A DNA stretch of 64,000 nucleotides, from NCBI GenBank assembly GCA_014529385.2, contig CM043951.1, forward strand, positions 112,700,469 to 112,764,468, written 5' to 3'. Positions 55,888 to 64,000 of the stretch are shown piece by piece (within the stretch, counting starts at the first letter, position 1; each line of letters starts with the position of its first letter). Under the pieces are notes generated by a model. It was not told the origin of the DNA. It saw only the letters and a program-made list of their open reading frames with translations, and ran no database searches. The DNA comes from Adiantum capillus-veneris (Eukaryota; Streptophyta; Polypodiopsida; Polypodiales; Pteridaceae). The position numbers and the translations under genes were made by a program.

Positions 55888-56061
55888 ACGCGTCCTAGTT
55901 CGCATCCAAAACTAGGTGGGGCCCCAAATTTGTGTAGGGCTAGGTTGCGGGTTTGTGTGTGTGTTTGTTGTTTTTTCCAACCCCAACCCAATTGAGCAGC
56001 ACGGGAGCCTACAAGGGTGCTTAGAGGCCACTCTTCTTGTTGCCCGCCCCGGATCGCCTCA
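53447..56061 (+). repeat. 3' LTR of Tat-like element 1
   Basis: 2615 bp, closely matching 44365-47011. Main differences are the shorter TC tract and scattered substitutions. Confidence 0.92.
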
Positions 56062-56383
56062 GTATTTACACCCACGGCTCAAAGTGGTTAATTAGAGAGA
56101 GTAGAGGAGTAGGTTGAACATAGCAGAGTTGCCAAGGGCTAGCTCCTTTCGGACTTCTTATGGCTCAATAATGGTAAAGCCGTAGGAAAGTCTAAAAAGA
56201 CTCCATTATTAAGTCCAAAGCTCCCGAGGTGTGCACCATCCCCCACATAGTGGGCTTCACAAAACCGATATTAGATCCCAGTTCCACTTACCCTATTATA
56301 ATTAACAACATCAACCATTTATAGGATACTTAAGGACCTCTCTTCTTAAGCAAGAAAAGAGAAACCAAATCCTCTGATACCAA
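56062..56383 (-). other. Family X leader and primer site (- copy)
   Basis: Continues the leader from 44269-44364 after the Tat-like insertion. The primer site TTGGTATCAGAGGATTTGG on the - strand (56365-56383) touches LTR copy 3. Confidence 0.88.
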
Positions 56384-57981
56384 TGTAATGGAATTAGCCT
56401 ATTCAAGTTGAGAGTAGTGGAAATTAATGAGAATACTTTTGAGAAATAACTTTGTCAGCATAGCAGGTAGACATACTTGAAGATAGCAACATAATCATAG
56501 AAATTAGTTAACCTGGCATGAACAATACTTTTTGCAAGAGAGAGAATTTAGAGAACATGACAACAGTTGAGGACCGGATTTATGTGGAGCCGGTCCCCCC
56601 TCCAATAGGCAATTGTATTATGATTTCTCCCATTAAGAGAGACTTGTTACAATACATTATTTGTGTTCCTTGTGACCTAGGTGATGCAATGAAGATGGAA
56701 AGCTTCATGCATCACAAACATAACATAAACTTGAATAAAGCTTTAACTATCCCAAGACCTCAAACACCTTCGAAGGTGGAGAGAGCTAGCAGGGAATGAG
56801 GGTAGGGAAGAGGAAGAAGAAACATTTCATAGGAGAAAGAACTAGTTCCTCACTTATCATAACTCTTGTGCTAGCATACATAATAGCATAGTAATGAAGA
56901 AGAAGGAGATAGCAAGCTTAAGCATTGAAGCATGGCTGTTGGTTGGATTTGCACTCCATAGCCAAGAGTGTTGGTGTAGGCTCTCAACCTCTACTTGCTT
57001 GGAGAAGGAGAGGGAGCTCTTACACTTTGCATAGTACACAATGAGAGTGTTTGTGAGTGTGTGTGGGTGAGTATACCCCTCAAGCAAGCCCCCTCCTTGC
57101 TAGGTCGACCCCTCCTTCTAGCTCATAATTGAAGCTCATTGGCTCTTACACTTTGCATAGTACACAATGAGAGTGTTTGTGAGTGTGTGTGGGTGAGTAT
57201 ACCCCTCCAGCAAGCCCCCTCCTTGCTAGGTCGACCCCTCCTTCTAGCTCATAATTGAAGCTCATTGGCTCTTGCCAAGCCTAGCCAATCACAAGCTTGG
57301 GCCATTTCTAGCATTAGGTGTAGTCTTGGGACAAGTGTCCCCCTTTCCCCTTTGAGAGAGAGGACTTGATAAATGCAAAAACAATTAGGTAATTCAAGTA
57401 ATTTATCATTGGACCCCTTTGAAGCTTAGCCAATAGGCTTCAAGCAGCACATGAAGGTAACATGGGTAGGGACCTGACATGTGTCCTTGTTGCCTCTTCA
57501 AGTTGGGGTTTCCCTTGTGTGTGTGAGTGTGTGTTCTCTATCTAATCCCTAGGAAAAGGGCTCGCCCCCCCTCTTGTAGGGATGCTTTTGACTTTAGGTG
57601 TTCGAGCACCTTACTCACCAAGCATGACAAAGCACTTGAACTAGGGGGTATTCCCACAAGCATCTCAGGCGAGTATGTCAAGGCACCTCAAGCACCTTAA
57701 TCAAGGGTCAAGTCAAGCACCTCAAGCATGGAGCAAGTCAAGCACCTCAAGCACGACAAGCACCTGGAGCTTGGGCCGGGTTCCCACCTTAAGCTCAGCC
57801 CTAGCTTTCCTAGGGTCAAAGGACTTTTACACACATTATTGGAGGTCTTCAATGAAGCTAACCTAAGGTCTTATGCTCCATTGGTTAGCCTTGCTCTTTG
57901 ATAGACCATCTCCCATTTGGGTCCCTTTACTATTGGCGCCGTGTTGAGATAGATCTATAAGAACATATCTATATCTTAACA
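56384..57981 (-). repeat. LTR X copy 3, full length
   Basis: On the - strand TGTTAAGATATAG...CCATTACA, 1598 bp. It carries a 127-bp tandem duplication (57019-57145 and 57146-57272) absent from copy 1. It has a primer site on its left and the pol 3' end with purine tract on its right, so it is shared by two adjacent - strand internal regions. Confidence 0.9.
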
Positions 57982-58426
57982 CTTGTTCCCGTTTATTCTC
58001 CCACATTAAGTGATCAATTTAATATGAGAAAATCATTTGGGTTGGTTAGATATTAGATTTTATGACGTTACCTCTCTCTTGAAATCATAGTCGTCCTCCA
58101 CTATGAGGTAGAAGAGATAAAGCCTTAGTCATTAGTCAATCGTACTTAGCGGGTAGAGGATCCCTTTTTACCCTACGACATCTTTCCAAGATGGATGACT
58201 AATCCATTTGGTACTTGGGAGTCATAGCTTCCGCAAGCATGTTTGCTCTTTAGTCCATTTCATTCTCTCAAAGTAGAGTGACAAATTCTACTTGGTGTTT
58301 GAGAGACGTCATCATCACAAACATGATTCTAAGCATGCATACTAGTTAAATTTGTGCACAATTAAAAAGAGTACTAGTTTTATAAGACAAAAACATGAGT
58401 CATTTAAAAGAAATTTGTACATTTGC
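57982..58426 (-). other. Family X 3' untranslated internal region
   Basis: Non-coding stretch between the LTR and the integrase end, the same as 36644-36927 for its first 280 bp. Confidence 0.75.
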
Positions 58427-58828
58427 TTACTCTAATGTAGCATTGTAAGCATTGACAAGGTTCATACTATCCTTAAGTTGTACTCCTTGCATCCATCTAG
58501 CATCTTCAAAAGGATAATTTTTAAACTTAATAAGATACCGTCGGATAATCTTACCATGTTGTAGTACCTTGTCTTCATGCGGAAGGACAACTTCGGGTTG
58601 TAGCACCTTTTCTTGGTCTTCAACTTCGGGACGGTCTTCAATAATTGGTTCAGTTGGTGGCTCTCCTTTGTAGGGCTTAAGTAGGCTTACATGAAAGGCA
58701 TTGTGTATGAGCCAATGGTTGGGCAACTTGAGTTGATAAGCCGTTTCATTGATGGGCTTCAAGATTTGGAAAGGACCATAGTATCTTTTTGCTAGTGAGG
58801 CATGCTTTTCCATGCATGGGAACCCCCC
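58427..58828 (-). pseudogene. Chromovirus integrase C-terminus with chromodomain
   Basis: The - strand frame reads [20 protein letters not shown] (GPF motif of Gypsy integrases), then [15 protein letters not shown] chromodomain follows with [13 protein letters not shown] and [18 protein letters not shown]. The usual YLIKWKNYP has Phe for Trp, one of the aromatic cage positions for methyl-lysine. It confirms that family X is a chromovirus. It is truncated upstream at 58828, where the next element's LTR begins abruptly. Confidence 0.88.
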
Positions 58829-60724
58829 CATATTTTTTTCTCTTTTACCAAAAGTATTTCCTATTATATAAGTTACTTTTGATTTTTTCTTCCCTTTTTC
58901 ACTAACGTTTTAGCCTTTATTAAATAAATAATACTTATGCTAATCAATCACGATGTAGCATAATAAGTAAGCTTTCTTTGTTGATCTCTCTTTTGATCTT
59001 AAAAATATTAAATATATATATTCTAGTATTTTATAATATATATTTTTTCATGTATGTATATTATTCCACTCTACCAAATATTTTATTCACTAGTTTTCAT
59101 TTTCAAACCTCAACCCCACTTTCAAATTTCAATAATACCTCCATCTAGATGATTGCCAATCTTTTCAACACTCTAGGTCATGTTTTCATACACATGAAGG
59201 AGCTTACACTTGAAGGCAAGAGAGAAGTCCACTCAAAGGGGACCACCAAAAGACTTTTGCAGCCACAAATAATACATTATTTGGCTGAATTTTTGAAGTA
59301 AAGAAGAACCCCGAGTCTGAAGGAGCGTTCAACATGAAAGATGTAGCTCGTGATCTCAACTTTTAGCTCAATTTTTTTCAGAATTTTTGGAGTTATGAAC
59401 ACTGAGGTATGATTTTTGTAGTGGACCCCAGTTTTCTCGTGTAATGGTGACACAGGCCATCCCCACTTTTCTTCCTTCTAGAATGGCTATGGTTCTACAA
59501 GTCTTCAAGCATGATTACAAGAGACAAGGCTCTTTTAATGAGGTCTTGGCTAGTCTAGAGTAATTCTATCACCATTTTTTGGAGGATCCATCCTCATCAA
59601 CAAATATCCACCTTCGATAACCTCTCTTATAATTTTCGTACCTCTCTCTTCTCTCCCTAATAAGCTTATGTCTATCCAAAGCTAGACTATTGTAAATATT
59701 TCCTATCCTCTACATCCTACCCACATTCTCTCTTTTTCTCTCTCTATTGACTCTGGTATTTTAAATAATGAGGAGACAAGATGGGAGCCACAGTCACATG
59801 CACCCCATTTTCCTAGTCACCAAAGTGGGACACTCACCTCAAATAGAAATATTGCTAAATCCTTCCCTCCTTCCCTATATAAGGAGGCCATGAGAGCTCA
59901 CTTAGGGGGGAACACACACACACACACACACCTATCCATACACACTCTTGTGCTACATTCTTGTAGCATGAACCCTAATCACATAATCACAACACCATCA
60001 TCATCACCATCACCATGCACAAAAGATGAGCACCACACCTCCACACCACTTGTAATTAAGGGTTGAAGGTACAATTTCAAGAAGAAGAAGGGTGGACACA
60101 CTCATGATATTCCTCCCCATCAACTCCCATCTCTCCATTATGCCTCCTACGATCTTGTTACCTTCTCATTTTCCTGCCATACGCTACCTATTGTATTCAT
60201 CTTTTGCAAGCAATCAACACACTCTATCTTGGTGCCATACTTTGTGTCACTTTGGATACATCTCATTGTGAGTATGGTATATTCTTGTTCCTTGCCATTT
60301 TTTTTTGGCTTATGTTAAGGTGTGCGGATTAGCCACCACACACACACACACACTCTCCCTCTCATATTCCTATCATCTTGCTACTACCATCTTAAGGTGT
60401 GCGGATTCGCCACCTTTTGTATGAGAAGTGAGCATACTTGCATGTATCCCTGACCTCGTTATCTTCCTTACTACATGCATGCGTAGCGAGCCCATTCTCA
60501 CTCACTCACGACTCCTCTCACCTTATTCTCCGAACACCCCATTCCACATTTGGACGTGGATCTCAAAATTGTTTTCCATGGCATGCTTCATTGTGTATAT
60601 GTATGCGTCCTAGCCGCATATCTTGCTAGGTGGTGCCCCTATTGTGTATCCCCCATGATGAGGCCATTGTGCATAGTCTTGGTGTAGAGCTCACCGGGTC
60701 TATTTTTTTCACTTCCGCCTCTCA
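58829..60724 (+). repeat. 5' LTR of Tat-like element 2, 5'-truncated
   Basis: Related to the element 1 LTR but diverged. Shared landmarks are GGTCA..GGAGCT, GCTGAATTTTT, GTAGCTCGTGA, GAGTTATGAAC/GAGCTACGAGT and GTGGACCCCAG (59150-59430 versus 45105-45370). The LTR start TGATAGCC is missing; sequence begins against the chromovirus remnant. A TATATAAG box lies at 59876-59883, followed by (CA)n tracts at 59911-59932 and 60340-60353. It ends CCTCTCA. Confidence 0.75.
59876..59883 (+). promoter_or_regulatory. TATA box of element 2 LTR
   Basis: TATATAAG followed by GAGGCCATGAGAG, placed like the TATA box of the element 1 LTR. Confidence 0.6.
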
Positions 60725-60725
60725 T

Positions 60726-60743
60726 TTGGTGCGCCCACTGAGG
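60726..60743 (+). other. Primer binding site of Tat-like element 2
   Basis: TTGGTGCGCCCACTGAGG after the LTR, same type as at 47014. Confidence 0.7.
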
Positions 60744-60800
60744 AGGGCTCTTGAAACCCTTCAGTTTACAAGACTGAAAACCCTACACTATTGTGAATGG

Positions 60801-61061
60801 ATGAATGAGTATGAAGGATTTTCTAACTGGACAACAGAAAAAGAAGAGCTCCAAGCACAACTAGACGAACTCCGCATCTCCATCGAAGCTCGAGTGCCAG
60901 GTGTAACGGTAATCGATTTGAAGTGGGAGAGTGAACCAACGCGCCAAACCCAGTGGATATACATAGGCCAAGTGCCAAGAAGAAGAAGGAGAAGGTGGAA
61001 ACCATGTCCGCAACCTACAACCAACCAACAACAACAAAATGGAAGGAGCTTTGCACAATAG
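60801..61061 (+). CDS. Leader frame 1 of element 2, 86 aa
   Basis: ATG 60801 to TAG 61059-61061. A helical Glu/Gln-rich half (TEKEELQAQLDELRISIEAR) is followed by a basic stretch (RRRRRRWKPC) and a Gln-rich end. No homologue is seen in element 1. It could encode a small nucleic-acid-binding protein or be incidental. Confidence 0.35.
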   Translation: MNEYEGFSNWTTEKEELQAQLDELRISIEARVPGVTVIDLKWESEPTRQTQWIYIGQVPRRRRRRWKPCPQPTTNQQQQNGRSFAQ

Positions 61062-61263
61062 AGAATCAACACTATTCTACTTTGAGAATCGGGTAACTCA
61101 AGTCACCGAGGTAATTATCATAGTCAGTTTTCAAGTCGCACCTGATGCTGCAGCACAGATAACAGAAGCATTGGCTCACACTCTCACTAGAGAAACTAGG
61201 GATCTACTGAGTTTGTTTCAGGAAAGAACACCACCCTCTCCTACAAGCTTGGACAGTGACTAA
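61039..61263 (+). CDS. Leader frame 2 of element 2, 74 aa
   Basis: ATG 61039 to TAA 61261-61263, overlapping frame 1 by 23 bp in another frame. Central helix-like VAPDAAAQITEALAHTLTRE. No homologue recognised. Confidence 0.3.
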   Translation: MEGALHNRESTLFYFENRVTQVTEVIIIVSFQVAPDAAAQITEALAHTLTRETRDLLSLFQERTPPSPTSLDSD

Positions 61264-61280
61264 GCACCTCTAAGCTTCAC

Positions 61281-61499
61281 ATGAATCAGGACAACCTACC
61301 TCAAGACAGACCACACATACCAACACGTGTACGCTCAATCAAGGTAATATTGGACTTGAAGATTCACTACCAGCACGTCATTGACACCATGCCGGGTGGG
61401 GAGCGGTTTTTTGAGGTTCTGGCATCAGATCAGCCATTTGTTTTACCTTTGGTACAAGGCAATGTACCGTTTGAAGTTTTAATCTATGTCCTAGTATAA
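61281..61499 (+). CDS. Leader small protein of element 2, 72 aa (copy C)
   Basis: ATG 61281 to TAA 61497-61499. Core: LKIHYQHVIDTMPGGERFF, then EVLASDQPFVLPLV and FEVLIYVLV at the C-terminus. The final 46 residues align without gaps to 47321-47539 (18 identities) and to 47069-47299 (18 identities), counted by hand, while the elements are otherwise well diverged. It sits 84 bp before gag, as copy B does (87 bp). Persistence at the protein level suggests selection on the encoded protein. Function unknown. Confidence 0.65.
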   Translation: MNQDNLPQDRPHIPTRVRSIKVILDLKIHYQHVIDTMPGGERFFEVLASDQPFVLPLVQGNVPFEVLIYVLV

Positions 61500-61582
61500 T
61501 AGGGTATACACGCCTCTTTGTAAAGAAGAAAAACAAATTTGCAAGTTAAGAAGTGTGTCTTTCTAGCTCTCTCTCAGTAATC

Positions 61583-62728
61583 ATGGCAAGTGTAGCATTT
61601 CCAACCTTTACTCGTAAGGTGGGCGAGGATGCTGCAGACTTTCTAGACAACTTGGAAATAGCATGTGTCATCTCTGCGAGAGATGATGATGCTTCGCGCT
61701 TGCGCATCTTCCCACTTCTAATGAAGGTGGAGGCAAGATCATGGTACAATGCCTTGGCACAAGAAACCAAGGAACGGTGGGACTTATTAAGGGTAGCCTT
61801 TGTCAAGCGTTTTGGAGAGGGCACAACATCAGAGAAACTATGGAAATTGTTGACAGAGTTGAAGTAGGGCAATATGCTGGAATACGCATCATATGAGTCA
61901 AAGTTTCTAGATTTATGGGGGCAATGGGTTGCATCGCTAAGAGAGGATGAGGGGGCACCTGATTTCCTAAAGAAGGATCGGTTTGTGGCTGGGTTATGGC
62001 CAACTCTTAAAGAGAAGGTGAAGGGAAGGTTTCCTGCTACGTATGAGCTAGCAGTTGAAGTGGCCCGCCTTAAAGACAAGAAGTTGCACCTACAAGCCAG
62101 GAATATCGATGGAGAGGAAGCCGTTAGGACCCCACCACCTCTAGCACCACCTACAACAGTCTCCCAGAGGATTCAACCACAAGAACCAATTGAAGATCAA
62201 CAAGACCTGCTCAACCGAATCACCAATCAACTTGAGAATCTCTCAGTCCATTTGATACAACAAGGGCATGCACACAATCGCAACCAAGAGCAAGGGAGAG
62301 GACAACGAAGGCAAAACCAAGAATACCACTGCTACAATTGTGGGGAGGATGGTCATGGCATGTACTACTGTCCACAACCACGGAGGCAGAATTTCAACAG
62401 AGGAGCCAGACAAAACCAGGTTTCACCACCAAGAGCAAGACCACCACCACCAAGGGCACCACGACAAGCACCACCCGTGCAAATCTTACAACCACCACCA
62501 CCACCACAACCTCTCATTCCACCCTTACCCCCACCACCAGTTGGCAATCAAACAGTAAACGTCATCAGTCTTGAAGGTAAGGGAAAGGAGAAAGTGGAGG
62601 AGGATACGACCAAGGTTAAAGGAGTAGATTCTATTGGGGTAAAACGCGCTAGGCATGGTGAATCTTCCCAAAAAGAAGAAAAGATGAAGACTAAAGGGGA
62701 ATCTAGAAAAAAGCCGTCCAAGTCATGA
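61583..62728 (+). CDS. Gag of Tat-like element 2, one amber codon
   Basis: ATG 61583, MASVAFPTFTRKVGEDAADF. Capsid motifs are ARSWYNALAQETKERW, FVKRFGEGTT and ESKFLDLWGQWV. One TAG at 61865-61867 interrupts ELK*GNMLEYAS. A zinc knuckle CYNCGEDGHGMYYC is followed by a Pro-rich linker (about 62430-62550) and a basic tail. It ends at TGA 62726-62728, after which the same frame continues into protease. About 382 codons. Apart from the single amber it looks recently functional. Confidence 0.85.
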
Positions 62729-64000
62729 CGTAAAATTGACATTGTAGATTTCTCTTTGGGTGAATGTTCTAAACCATATGATTTGGTTCAAGATGTTTCT
62801 GTGCAGGGCCCAAAACTCACCTGGCCCCAGTTACTTCACCTAGCACCTAGGGTGAGGAGACAATGGACAAAGATGGTTAACACGAGGCGACCAAAGCCAA
62901 AGATATCTGGGGCTATCTCCGGGAGGAATCTAGACGGCATACTACCAGTGATGGATGCTTACATAAAAGGGCAACACATCTCCGATATCTACATCGATGG
63001 TGGCGCACAAATATGCGTCATGAGTGAAAAAATGATGCACCGTTAGGGTTAAGAGGTGAGTCGGCTGGCACCATGCCGAGCCAAAATGGCAAATAATTTA
63101 AAAGTTCAATGTGTTGGTGTCATAAATGCAGTTAGGATAAAGGCATTCAACACCGAGGTAGATGTGGACATCTTTGTCATGCCACACAAAGGGGAGGGCT
63201 ATCCTATCATTCTAGGGAGGCCTTGGCTTATGGCTATGAGAGCTAAGCAGGACTGGGACACCGGCATAATCCAGATGAAGGATGCAAAAGGGAGGCCAAT
63301 ACTTTACGACATGAAGATAGGTCAACAACGCGACATGGATCTAGAAACCTCCGAGGATGAGTTTTCTAGTGGTGAATCTTCAACCGCTTCAGAGGAGGAG
63401 TCAACAGTGAGTGAAGAAAGTGACAGTAGCATTGAGGTGATGGGGATCATTCTCAAGGACCCTAAGAAGATGGAGCAACCTGATGCCTCATCATCAAGCC
63501 AAGGGGAGACACCAGGTATACAACCTCTGGTAGAAGCAAGTAAGCTACATCAAATGCTCTCTAGTGAGTTGTGTGGGAAGGAGCGTGAAGATTATATTTT
63601 GATGCTTAGTAATTTTACCACATTTCTCATTGATGAATATGATAAAATCACTGGCATCACAGTAGTTCAACATCACATTAAGCTCAAGGAGGGAAGTAAA
63701 CCTATAGTGCAGAAGCTCAGGCGGCTAGGAGTAATTCAACAAGACGCCCTACTCAAAGAGGTGAGGAAATTGCTAGAAGCCGGTTTTATCTATCCTGTTG
63801 AAGACTCAGAGTGGGTTTCTCCAGTGGTAGTCACACCAAAGAAGAATGGTAAGTGGAGGGTTTGTGTTGATTACAAGCCTCTTAATGCAGCCACAAAGAG
63901 GGACCATTTTCCTCTTCCTTTTCAAGACAAAATACTCAATGAGGTAGCAGGACATGAGCGCTACACGGTATGTGATGGCTACTCAGGCTACTTCCAAATT
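62729..64000 (+). pseudogene. Protease and start of reverse transcriptase, element 2 (runs off window)
   Basis: In frame with gag after the TGA: RKIDIVDFSLGECSKPYDL and LTWPQLLHLAPRVRRQW, then the protease active site YIDGGAQICVMSEKM. Two stops follow at 63044-63046 and 63050-63052. The frame is then open to the window end: GYPIILGRPWLM, an acidic linker (SSGESSTASEEESTVSEE), KLRRLGVIQQDALLKEVRK, TPKKNGKWRVCVDY and CDGYSGYFQI. It lacks the CAA to TAA change of element 1 (here FQDKI). The catalytic RT motif lies beyond the window. Confidence 0.85.

Larger units (their letters stand above)
44365..56061 (+). mobile_element. Tat-like Ty3/Gypsy element 1 (11.7 kb) nested in family X leader
   Basis: LTRs 44365-47011 and 53447-56061 begin TGATAGCC. 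The host sequence CTTAAGTATcTACACCCACGG (seen intact, inverted, at 37925-37955) is split so that (A)GTAT stands on both sides (44360-44364 and 56061-56065), a 4-5 bp target duplication. Order: primer site, two small leader frames, gag, protease, RT, first RNase H, second RNase H (interrupted by a TTAA element), integrase, purine tract. Stops and shifts make it inactive, but integrase is open. Confidence 0.93.

Overview
The window reads as transposon-packed nuclear DNA of a land plant. Evidence: two Ty3/Gypsy elements with a duplicated RNase H region (a plant Tat-type trait), Ty1/Copia and chromovirus elements with the plant-typical TGGTATCAGAG primer site, a CACTA-like gene remnant, plant-style FCP1 and Ulp1 domains, and introns with GT..AG borders. 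The mix with a TTAA-flanked DNA element family and a transposase-like family better known to me from animals suggests a seedless plant such as a fern, but the species cannot be fixed from sequence alone. Few conventional host genes are visible and they lie in the first 3.7 kb.

Layout. 1-3.7 kb: Ulp1-like peptidase exons, an acidic segment and an FCP1-like phosphatase domain on the + strand, converging on an apparently intact two-exon orphan gene on the - strand. 4.2-6.3 kb: decayed LINE. 6.76-13.8 kb: Ty3/Gypsy element on the - strand, integrase core lost. 14-26 kb: two decayed copies of one transposase-like gene family, minisatellites, an internally deleted Copia element with a perfect target duplication (16849-19363), and two ~1.34 kb TTAA/CACTAG inverted-repeat elements. 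26.6-29 kb: microsatellites, AT-rich degenerate repeats and a third TTAA element. 29.6-31.4 kb: CACTA-like gene remnant.

31.46-58.8 kb: a composite built from one chromovirus family (called family X here). Three LTR copies lie in two orientations, and four gag copies form two long palindromes (1.34 kb arms, 43 bp loop). A compact Copia element is nested in LTR X copy 1. An 11.7 kb Tat-like element is nested in the X leader, and a fourth TTAA element is nested in the RNase H region of the Tat element. 58.8-64 kb: a second Tat-like element with a 5'-truncated LTR runs off the right end.

The genes are mostly competing mobile elements rather than a pathway. The points I consider most novel are (1) a small protein encoded between primer site and gag in both Tat-like elements (three homologous copies), (2) the inverted gag palindromes that could be transcribed into long hairpin RNA, and (3) the non-autonomous TTAA element family. 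All comparisons were made by eye; no database search was possible.
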